Shown piece after piece: positions 44,528 through 51,926 of a DNA stretch of 64,000 nt. The stretch is taken from assembly GCA_023249375.1 (NCBI GenBank), contig JAHFCT010000001.1:4071-68070 (forward strand), in the 5' to 3' direction. Each line of letters begins with the position of its first letter. The first letter of the stretch is position 1. This DNA comes from Gemmatimonadota bacterium. Its GTDB lineage: Bacteria > Gemmatimonadota > Gemmatimonadetes > Gemmatimonadales > Gemmatimonadaceae. Under the pieces are notes generated by a model. It had not been told where the DNA came from. It did no database searches and saw only the letters and a program-made list of their open reading frames with translations. The position numbers were made by a program, and so were the translations under genes.

Positions 44528-47500
44528 ATGCGACTTCGACTCTCTCTCGCCAGCGTGCTTCTGCTTCTGGCGCCACGGTTCGCCGCGGCGCAGGTAGGCA
44601 GCACCACCGACATCATCACCGGCACCATCCGCAACGCCGAGAACCGCCCGGTTCCCAGTGCGCGCGTTGAGGTGATGTCCATCGAACTCGGCACCACGCG
44701 CGTCCGCACGACGAACGAAAAGGGGCAGTACACGCTGCTCTTCCCCGACGGCGGCGGACAGTATCGCGTGACGGCCCGGGCCATCGGCCTGCAGCCGGCG
44801 TCGGTGACGCTCAGCCGGCTCTCGGACGAAGACCGGCTCGTTGCCGACTTCCGTCTGTCACCAACGATTGCAAGCCTCGGCGCCGTGGTCGTGAGTTCCA
44901 AGCAGACGCCGCGCTCAAACGACAATCAGCCGACCCCCGGCAGCACCGAACGGTCGCTCTCGGGCGAGCAGTTGATGCGCCTGCCTGTCGACGCGTCCGA
45001 TCCCAATGCGATCGCTGCGCTCTCGGCGGGCGTGGTGGGCATCGCGGGCACGGATACGTCGTCGGCCGGGTTTTCGGTGGCCGGGCAGCGCGCCGATCAG
45101 AACCTCGTGACGCTCGATGGCCTGTCGTTCGGCGGCAGCGTGCCGGCCGAAGCGGTGCGCAACACGCGCGTGATTACGAGCACGTACGACATCGCCCGCG
45201 GGCAGTTCACCGGCGGACAGGTTGCCTCAACGACGAAGGGTGGCACCAACGACTTGTCCGGATCGTTTGGATACGCGTTGCGCGACCCCAATCTCGAGTT
45301 CGCCACCGGTGACAACACCGGCACGACGACCTTCAGCGGCGCCTACACGCAGCATCAGCTCAGCGGCGGCGTCGGCGGCCCAATCGTCAAGGACAAGACG
45401 TTCTGGTTTGGAAGTTTTCAGGTGCGGCGACGGATGGATGCCCTGCAGTCGCTGCTCGGCGCGGGCGCGCAGACGCTCGAGGCGCTGAACGTCCAGCCGG
45501 ATTCCGCGGCACGCTTTCTGTCGCTCCTCCAGCGCTACGGGCTGCCGCTCCGAAACTCGCTGGTGCCCGACGACCGCACCACCGATGACGTGACCGGCAT
45601 CGCCCGGCTTGATCAACAGATCACGGAGGGCCACTCGCTCTCGCTGCGAGGGAACGTCTCGGGAAGCCTCCTCGACGGTTTCCGGAGTTCGGCGCAGAGT
45701 GTGCCAACGCACGCCGGCGAGCAGAAGGGGGCGAGTGTCGGCGGGCAGTTGTCGCTGTCGTCCGTGATGGGCCAGTTCCTCAACGAACTCAAGGGGACGT
45801 ATTCGTTGACCACACGCGGCGCCAACCCGTACCTACGGCTGCCGGAAGCGCGCGTCCTCGTCGGCAGCACGTTGTCGAGTGGGCAAGTGGCTCTCACCGG
45901 CCTCGATTTCGGCGGCAACGGCGCACTTCCCAATGACAACGCAACCACCGCGCTCGAAGCCACCGACGAGCTGTCTTGGCTTTCCGGCGGCGGCAAGCAT
46001 CGATGGAAGCTGGGCGGGTTGATCAACCGTTCCGGTTTCCGCACCACCGCGGGTTCCAACCGCTCGGGAAACTTTCAGTTCCAGTCGCTCGCCGACCTCG
46101 ACGCGAACCGTCCAAGCCAGTTCACGCGTTCCTTCGCGCCGGCACAGCGCGAGGGCGGCGCCATGACGGCGGCGTTGTACCTCGGCGATATCTGGCGCCC
46201 GAATCGCGCCTTCCAGCTCACGTACGGCGCGCGCGCCGAGGGCAGCGGCATTGATGGTCAGCCCGCCTATAATCCGGACATCGACGCCAAGTTCGGCCTG
46301 CACACGGACCGCATTCCATCGGACATGCGCGTCAGTCCGCGCGTTGGCTTCACGCTCACGCTCGGATTGCCGCCGGACACCGGCCGTCGCGCCAACCGTC
46401 CCGGCCAGGGCGGCGCTGGTGAAGGTCGCGGTGGTGGTGGTGGTGGTGGTGAGGGACGCGGCGGGTTTGGCGGCGGCGCCCCCGGCGGCGGCTTTGGCGG
46501 CGCCGGCGGACTCATGCAGATGCTCGGGGGACAGAATCAGCAGCAGCCGCAGATCCCACAGCCATGGATCATCCGCGGCGGAGTCGGAGAGTTCCGCGGC
46601 CGCGCGCCGACGCAGCTATTCTCGTCGGCCATCGACGCCACGGGCCTCCCGGGCGGAGAGACGCAACTCGTCTGCGTCGGGGATGCGGTGCCGACGCCGG
46701 ACTGGGCATCGTATCTGCGCGATTTCTCGACGATTCCGGCCCTCTGCGCCGACGGGTCGGGTCTGTCTGTTCCGCTCAGTCGCACACGACCCAATGTCAC
46801 CGCGTTCGCGTCCAACTTTTCGACGCCGCGGTCCATCAAGGGATCGCTCGGCGTCTCCAAGCGATTTCTCACGCGCTACAACGCGAGCGTCGACGCATCG
46901 TACTCGCTGGGGACCAGCCTGTACGGCGTCACCGACCGCAACTTGACCGAGACGCCGCAGTTCTACCTCGCGGCTGAAGGCAACCGGCCCGTGTACGTGC
47001 CCGCAATGACGATCTTCCCCTCCACCGGCGCGACGACGCTGACCGCTTCGCGGCTGCACCCCGAGTACGGCTACGTCTTCGAGGTCTCGTCACCGCTGCA
47101 GTCGCGGACCACGCAGGTGATTGCGACCGTCGGCGGCAACTCGCTACGGCAGCTGATCTGGAGCCTGTCATACACCTTCACGCGCTCCACTGACCAATCG
47201 TCCTTCTCGGGCGGCAGTGCGGCTGGCGGGTTCTCGTCGCCGACGACGGCCGGCGATCCGAATGTCATCTCCGCCACCACGAGCGACCTTGAGCGGCGCC
47301 ACGGCGTCAACGGCTCGCTGACGTGGCTGGCGCGGCCGTGGCTGGATGTCACCGGCATTCTCCGTGTGACATCGGGACAGCCGTACACGCCGCGCGTCGG
47401 CGGCGACATCAATGGCGACGGCTCGCGCAATGATCGCGCGTTCGTGTTCAGTCCCGCCTTCGCTGCCGATACGGCGATCGCGGGCGGAATGCAACGACTG

Positions 47501-48397
47501 CTCGACGTGGCGCCGGACGGTGCGCGCGCGTGCCTGGAATCGCAGACGAACCGCGTGGCTGACCGCAACAGCTGCCACGCCCCCTGGTCCACGTCGCTCG
47601 ACATGCAGCTCAACTTCCGCCCGCAGCTCGGCGCCGCCATCGGCCGGCGCTTGCAGCTGCAGGTGGGACTCGTGAACGCGCTCACCGGCATCGATCAGCT
47701 GCTGCACGGCGCCGATCACCTGCACGGCTGGGGCCAGCCCACGTTCGTGGACAACACGCTGCTCTACGTGAAGGGCTTTGACCCGGCGACGAACAGTTTC
47801 CGCTATACGGTGAACGAGCGCTTTGGCAGCAACGCGATCGCGCGCTCGGCGCTGCGCAATCCGTTCCAGATCTCGCTCACCGCGCGCATGCAGGTGGGCG
47901 TCGACCGCCAGCGCCAGCTGCTCGAGGGAATGCTGAACGCGAGCGGCGGCAACGGTAACCGGCCAGGCATGGACTTCCGCGCGATGGTGCGCCGCCTGGC
48001 ACCAAATCCGGTCACGCCGCTGATGGACCTGAAGGACATTCTCAAGCTGACGCCCGAGCAGATCACGAAGATCAAGCTCATCGGCGATTCACTGGACGCC
48101 AAGACGGCGGAGCTCAGCAAGCGCGTCGAAGCGGAAATGCAGAAGCAGGCAAAGAGCGGCGGCGACTTGCAGACGCTGTTTCCCAAACTGCAGCCGACAC
48201 TGCAGGAAGCGCGCAACAATTACGTGCAGGCCACACAGTCGCTTCAGAAGGTCCTCACGCCCGAGCAATGGGCCGAGGTCCCGGAATCAGTGAAGAACCC
48301 AACGCTTCGTCCTGGCGGTGGTCAGGGCGGCCAAGGCGGGAGACGGCCCGATGGTGCGGCCGGCGGTTCCGGCGCTGCTGGACGCCGCATCCCGTAG
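44528..48397 (+). CDS. TonB-dependent receptor with carboxypeptidase-like N-domain and C-terminal LTxxQ extension
   Basis: This 1289-residue outer membrane protein has a signal peptide ending FAAA|Q near residue 22. An N-terminal carboxypeptidase-regulatory-like beta-sandwich (about 28-115, GTIRNAENRPVPSARVEV) precedes a plug domain (about 130-250, LDGLSFGGSVPAEAVRNTRV) and a long beta-barrel. A Gly-rich loop (about 615-665) includes seven GGT codons. After the barrel a helical tail (about 1165-1289) carries LTPEQ at 1174-1178 and 1243-1247 and a coiled Lys/Gln-rich segment, ending in a Gly-rich tail. Such an extension beyond the last barrel strand should lie in the periplasm. Substrate unknown; likely controlled by the adjacent ECF sigma. 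Confidence 0.88.
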   Translation: MRLRLSLASVLLLLAPRFAAAQVGSTTDIITGTIRNAENRPVPSARVEVMSIELGTTRVRTTNEKGQYTLLFPDGGGQYRVTARAIGLQPASVTLSRLSDEDRLVADFRLSPTIASLGAVVVSSKQTPRSNDNQPTPGSTERSLSGEQLMRLPVDASDPNAIAALSAGVVGIAGTDTSSAGFSVAGQRADQNLVTLDGLSFGGSVPAEAVRNTRVITSTYDIARGQFTGGQVASTTKGGTNDLSGSFGYALRDPNLEFATGDNTGTTTFSGAYTQHQLSGGVGGPIVKDKTFWFGSFQVRRRMDALQSLLGAGAQTLEALNVQPDSAARFLSLLQRYGLPLRNSLVPDDRTTDDVTGIARLDQQITEGHSLSLRGNVSGSLLDGFRSSAQSVPTHAGEQKGASVGGQLSLSSVMGQFLNELKGTYSLTTRGANPYLRLPEARVLVGSTLSSGQVALTGLDFGGNGALPNDNATTALEATDELSWLSGGGKHRWKLGGLINRSGFRTTAGSNRSGNFQFQSLADLDANRPSQFTRSFAPAQREGGAMTAALYLGDIWRPNRAFQLTYGARAEGSGIDGQPAYNPDIDAKFGLHTDRIPSDMRVSPRVGFTLTLGLPPDTGRRANRPGQGGAGEGRGGGGGGGEGRGGFGGGAPGGGFGGAGGLMQMLGGQNQQQPQIPQPWIIRGGVGEFRGRAPTQLFSSAIDATGLPGGETQLVCVGDAVPTPDWASYLRDFSTIPALCADGSGLSVPLSRTRPNVTAFASNFSTPRSIKGSLGVSKRFLTRYNASVDASYSLGTSLYGVTDRNLTETPQFYLAAEGNRPVYVPAMTIFPSTGATTLTASRLHPEYGYVFEVSSPLQSRTTQVIATVGGNSLRQLIWSLSYTFTRSTDQSSFSGGSAAGGFSSPTTAGDPNVISATTSDLERRHGVNGSLTWLARPWLDVTGILRVTSGQPYTPRVGGDINGDGSRNDRAFVFSPAFAADTAIAGGMQRLLDVAPDGARACLESQTNRVADRNSCHAPWSTSLDMQLNFRPQLGAAIGRRLQLQVGLVNALTGIDQLLHGADHLHGWGQPTFVDNTLLYVKGFDPATNSFRYTVNERFGSNAIARSALRNPFQISLTARMQVGVDRQRQLLEGMLNASGGNGNRPGMDFRAMVRRLAPNPVTPLMDLKDILKLTPEQITKIKLIGDSLDAKTAELSKRVEAEMQKQAKSGGDLQTLFPKLQPTLQEARNNYVQATQSLQKVLTPEQWAEVPESVKNPTLRPGGGQGGQGGRRPDGAAGGSGAAGRRIP
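46430..46450 (+). repeat. In-frame (GGT)7 microsatellite
   Basis: Seven consecutive GGT codons encode seven glycines in a Gly-rich loop of the TonB-dependent receptor. Neighbouring glycines use GGC mostly, so this uniform run stands out. Confidence 0.85.
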
Positions 48398-48411
48398 GCG
48401 CACACCACCCG

Positions 48412-48442
48412 GAGACCGGCAGCCACCTCGGCGGCCGGTCTC
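48412..48442 (+). terminator. Hairpin after the TonB-dependent receptor
   Basis: Arms gagaccggc (48412-48420) and gccggtctc (48434-48442) make a 9-bp stem with a 13-base loop. No clear T-run follows. The rest of the 146-base gap to 48544 shows no gene. Confidence 0.5.
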
Positions 48443-48543
48443 TGCGGCTATATACGCGGGCAGAGGCGTGGCGTAATTTGCTCGTCCGGCGCGCGCCGCC
48501 GGCGACGGCCATCCGTTGCCTCCTCTCCAGCCTCCAGACTCAC

Positions 48544-49125
48544 ATGTCACTCGATCGCACGGCCGCCTGGGATCTCGTCTGCGAATGGACGCAGAGTGAA
48601 TCGCTGCGCAAGCACATGCTCGCCGTCGAGACGGCAATGCGCGCCTACGCGCGCCAGTTCGGCGCCGACGAAGAAGCGTGGGCGGTGGCGGGCCTGTTGC
48701 ATGACTTCGACTACGAGCGCTTTCCCAACGACGCGCACTCGGCGACCGAAGAGCATCCGTCGCACGGCGTGCGCCATCTGCGGGACGCCGGCGTGTCCGA
48801 GGAGATCTGCAGCGCCATCATGGGGCACGCCGAGTACACGCATACGCCGCGGGAGACGCAGATGGCCAAGACGCTGTTCGCGGTGGACGAACTCTGCGGC
48901 CTCGTGACGGCGGCTACCTACGTGCGCCCGAGCAAGAGCATCCTCGACCTCGAGCCGGCGTCCGTGCGGAAGAAGATGAAGGACAAGGGTTTCGCGCGGG
49001 GCGTTTCTCGTGAAGACATCACCAGGGGCGCCGAGGAACTCGGCGTCGAACTCGATACGCACATCGCCTGTGTGGTCGAGGCCTTGAAAGGGAACGCCGC
49101 GGCGCTCGGGCTGGCGGGAGCGTAG
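48544..49125 (+). CDS. HD-domain hydrolase
   Basis: This 193-residue cytosolic protein has an HD phosphohydrolase fold: KHMLAVETAM, GLLHDFDYERFP (the HD pair), HPSHGVRHL and IMGHAEYTHT, with a later aspartate in FAVDELCGLV. It resembles the small HD proteins often annotated as hydrolases of nucleotides; the substrate is unknown. The start at 48544 is chosen because the upstream frame lies in the receptor's antisense-free tail and terminator. Confidence 0.85.
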   Translation: MSLDRTAAWDLVCEWTQSESLRKHMLAVETAMRAYARQFGADEEAWAVAGLLHDFDYERFPNDAHSATEEHPSHGVRHLRDAGVSEEICSAIMGHAEYTHTPRETQMAKTLFAVDELCGLVTAATYVRPSKSILDLEPASVRKKMKDKGFARGVSREDITRGAEELGVELDTHIACVVEALKGNAAALGLAGA

Positions 49126-49145
49126 GTGCAGGCCCGCATCCCCTC

Positions 49146-49171
49146 AACGTTTATTGACGTTCTTGCGTCTC
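49146..49171 (+). promoter_or_regulatory. Possible ECF-type promoter before sigma gene 2
   Basis: An AAC-containing -35-like element (aacgtt, 49146-49151) and a CGTC-containing -10-like element (cgtctc, 49166-49171) are separated by 14 bases, the general layout of ECF promoters. The -35-like element is also half of a small inverted repeat (aacgt-N6-acgtt, 49146-49161). This could be autoregulation, but the match is short. Confidence 0.3.
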
Positions 49172-49198
49172 ATGGGGTGCACCCTGTGACGAGACGCG

Positions 49199-49810
49199 AT
49201 GACAGCAATTGCCTTGCGTCCGACGTTCGTAGCGCCTTCGGGCCGTACCAGCCGACGCGTGACGACGCCTGACCGCCCCGACGACGAGAAGGCCCTCGTG
49301 CTATCCGCCCAGCGCGGAGAACTCGAGGCGTTCTCGGAACTCGTCCGCCGCCACCAGCGGCGCGCGTACGCCGTGGCGCGCGCCATCGTCACCACGCACG
49401 AGGACGCGGAAGACGCGGTGCAGGATGCATTCCTGCATGCCTACCGCGCGCTGCACCGCTTCCTGCCCGACCAGGCGTTCGGCGCGTGGCTGCATCGCAT
49501 CGTGGCCAACGCCTCGCTCGACATCACGCGCCGCCGTAAGGTGCGTGACGCCGATGACCTCCCGGAGACCATCGCCTCGCCGTTCCGTGATCCGGCAGAG
49601 TCGGACGAACTGCGGCGGTTGCTGCGTGCGGCGCTTGCGCGCCTCCCGGAGCGCCAGCGTGCCGTCATCGTTCTTCACGACGTCGAAGGGTTCAAGCACT
49701 CAGAGATCGGCCAAACACTCGGCATTCCCGAGGGGACGGCGCGTTCCGACCTGCACTATGCACGGTCGGCGCTGCGACGCCTTCTCACTCAGCTTCGGAG
49801 TCCCCAATGA
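49199..49810 (+). CDS. ECF sigma factor (cassette 2)
   Basis: This 203-residue sigma factor has region 2 (ELVRRHQRRAYAVARAIV, EDAVQDAFLHAYRAL, FGAWLHRIVAN) and region 4 (LPERQRAVIVLHDVEGFK, EIGQTLGIPEGTARSDLHY). It overlaps the next gene as ATGA. It should drive the envelope and efflux operon that follows. Confidence 0.93.
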   Translation: MTAIALRPTFVAPSGRTSRRVTTPDRPDDEKALVLSAQRGELEAFSELVRRHQRRAYAVARAIVTTHEDAEDAVQDAFLHAYRALHRFLPDQAFGAWLHRIVANASLDITRRRKVRDADDLPETIASPFRDPAESDELRRLLRAALARLPERQRAVIVLHDVEGFKHSEIGQTLGIPEGTARSDLHYARSALRRLLTQLRSPQ

Positions 49811-50187
49811 CCAGCGATTACTCCACCCCGCATCTCGTCCCCGATGAGGGCGATGCGGATCTCACCACCGTGTTGCGCTCGCTGTACGCCGCGCCCGACA
49901 GCGCCGGCTACTGGAGCGCGCTCGAGCAGCGTATCATGGATCGCATCGCCGGCGGCGAGCCGCTCGACGCCTGGTGGTCCGTCCCCACGCAGTGGGTCCG
50001 CATTGGACTCATCGCGGCGGGCTTTGCCCTGATCGTCGCTGGCTCGCTCTTCCTGCGCTCGCGTGCCGAGCAGCGGCAGATGGCATACGAGTCGGTGCTG
50101 GAACCGGGCGCCGTCGGCCCGACGCTTGCCATTCGTGATGCACAGACCGAGCGGCAGGCGACGCTCAATTACATCAACGGGCGGTAG
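49807..50187 (+). CDS. Short one-helix putative anti-sigma factor (cassette 2)
   Basis: This 126-residue protein has an acidic cytosolic N-terminus (1-60), one membrane helix (about 65-84) and a short periplasmic tail. It lacks a zinc-anti-sigma motif. ATGA overlap with the sigma gene and topology match the protein at 43603-43998, so the same role is inferred. Confidence 0.78.
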   Translation: MTSDYSTPHLVPDEGDADLTTVLRSLYAAPDSAGYWSALEQRIMDRIAGGEPLDAWWSVPTQWVRIGLIAAGFALIVAGSLFLRSRAEQRQMAYESVLEPGAVGPTLAIRDAQTERQATLNYINGR

Positions 50188-50217
50188 CCCCAGCGGCGCC
50201 GCGAGACCTCGCCGAAC

Positions 50218-50583
50218 ATGACGCGAACGAAAGGGATGGCCTTGGCGTTTTATCTGGCGGCGGCCGTGGCCGGCCTCGCCATCGGCGTCGCCGTTGACCG
50301 GCTGCTCGTTCCCAGCACCACGGTGCGCGCCACCACGCGCGCCATGCGCGACCGCTTTGCGAAGGACCTCAAGCTGACCGCCGACCAGCGGTCGGCCGTG
50401 GACAACGTTCTTGATGCGCGGTTCCGGTCCGAGTCCATTCTCGTCGTCCCCATTCGCCCCCAGCTCGACTCCGTCCGCGCCGAGGCCCGCCTCAAGATCT
50501 CGGCATTACTCACGCCCGAGCAGCAACGCGTGTATGAACAAATGCAGCGGGACCAGAAAGCCCGCGCGCAGGAGAAGAAATAG
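50218..50583 (+). CDS. Membrane-anchored LTxxQ (Spy/CnrX-like) sensor protein (cassette 2)
   Basis: This 121-residue protein has an N-terminal helix (about 7-27) and a periplasmic helical domain with LTADQ (53-57) and LTPEQ (98-102), 45 residues apart as in the protein at 43995-44510. It contains no Cys or His and few Met, so a metal ligand set like CnrX is not evident. It is three bases before the TolC gene, so it is part of the same transcript. Confidence 0.8.
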   Translation: MTRTKGMALAFYLAAAVAGLAIGVAVDRLLVPSTTVRATTRAMRDRFAKDLKLTADQRSAVDNVLDARFRSESILVVPIRPQLDSVRAEARLKISALLTPEQQRVYEQMQRDQKARAQEKK

Positions 50584-50586
50584 GAC

Positions 50587-51891
50587 ATGATGCGCGTTTC
50601 AATGCTCTTGATCGCCGTGCCTTTTGCCCTCGCCGCCCAGCAGCCGGCGGGCGACGGCGCACGCCCCATTCCGCTCGACGAGGCCGTGCGCCTCGCCCAG
50701 CGCAACAATCCGGCCGCCGTCACCGCCCGCAACGCGCTGCGCACCACGACCGCCGCGGTGCGCTCGGCGTACGGCCAGTACCTGCCGTCGTTCTCCGCCA
50801 ACGGCTCCGGCTCGCGGTCGGGCGGCGAGACGTTCTTTCAGGGCAAGCTCGTGCCGTACAGCGGCGCGCCCTGGTCGTACTCGCGCGGTCTTTCCACCAG
50901 CCTCGAGCTGTTTGACGGCGGCCGGCGCTGGTACAACCTCAAGTCGGCGCAGGCGAATGTTGATGCCGCCGACGCGAGCGAGACCTCGCAGCAGTTCAGC
51001 CTCAGCCTGCAGGTGAAGCAGCAGTACTTCGCCGTGCTCGCCGCGCGCGAAAGCCAGGCCGCGGCCCAGCGCCAGCTCGAGCAGTCCGCCGAGCAGCTGA
51101 AGTCGTCCACCGCCAAGGTGCGTGCCGGTGCGGCCACCAAGAGCGACTCGCTGCGCAGCATCATCCAGGTAGGTAATGCGCGGCTCGCGCTGCTCACGGC
51201 CGAGAACAACATGCGCGTGGCCAACGCCGCGCTCAGCCGCCTGATCGGCTCCACCGAAGTTGTCACGGCCTCGCCGGCCGACACGGCCGAGATGGGCCGC
51301 ATCGTCCTCGATAGCGCCGCGCTCATCACGCTCGCGTTGCAGGGCCCAACCGTCCGCTCGGCCGAGTCGGCACTGCTGGCGGCGCAGGCCGCACGCAAAG
51401 CGTCGCGCACACCGTACATGCCGACGGTCTCCTCGTCCTATAGTCTCAGCGGCAACAACACCTCCGACGGGTTCGACTTTGGCAGCGGCCGCATTCCGAA
51501 GCAGACGAGCCTCCGGCTGACGCTGAGCTGGACCCTGTTCAACAACTTCACGCGTGAGGAGAACCTCATGCGCTCGACCGTGGCCGAGGACAATGCCACG
51601 GCGTCGCTCCGCGATGCCAAGCTCGCCCAGCAGCAGTCGCTGGTGCAGTACCTCGGCGCGTTCCGCACCGCCGAAGAGCGTGTGGCGATTCAGCTGTCCA
51701 CCATCGCCGCCGCCGACGAAGACCTGCGCGTGCAGCAGCAGCGCTACGCGCTCGGCGCGTCCGTGCTGCTGGACCTGTTGACCTCGCAGACGACGCTTGA
51801 TCAGGCGCGCGCCGCGCTCATTCAGGCACGGTATGACGCCCGTATCGCCAAGGCACAGGTCGAGGCCCTCGTCGGCCGCGATCTCAAGTGA
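50587..51891 (+). CDS. TolC-family outer membrane efflux protein
   Basis: This 434-residue channel protein has a signal peptide ending ALAA|Q near residue 17 and the TolC helical pattern (IPLDEAVRLAQRNNPA near the N-terminus, RYALGASVLLDLLTSQ near the C-terminus). It should form the outer membrane exit duct for the following adaptor and permease. The stop overlaps a possible upstream GTG of the adaptor gene. Confidence 0.92.
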   Translation: MMRVSMLLIAVPFALAAQQPAGDGARPIPLDEAVRLAQRNNPAAVTARNALRTTTAAVRSAYGQYLPSFSANGSGSRSGGETFFQGKLVPYSGAPWSYSRGLSTSLELFDGGRRWYNLKSAQANVDAADASETSQQFSLSLQVKQQYFAVLAARESQAAAQRQLEQSAEQLKSSTAKVRAGAATKSDSLRSIIQVGNARLALLTAENNMRVANAALSRLIGSTEVVTASPADTAEMGRIVLDSAALITLALQGPTVRSAESALLAAQAARKASRTPYMPTVSSSYSLSGNNTSDGFDFGSGRIPKQTSLRLTLSWTLFNNFTREENLMRSTVAEDNATASLRDAKLAQQQSLVQYLGAFRTAEERVAIQLSTIAAADEDLRVQQQRYALGASVLLDLLTSQTTLDQARAALIQARYDARIAKAQVEALVGRDLK

Positions 51892-51926
51892 CCCGCCACC
51901 GACCGACGCCCCTTTTGGAGCTCCTC

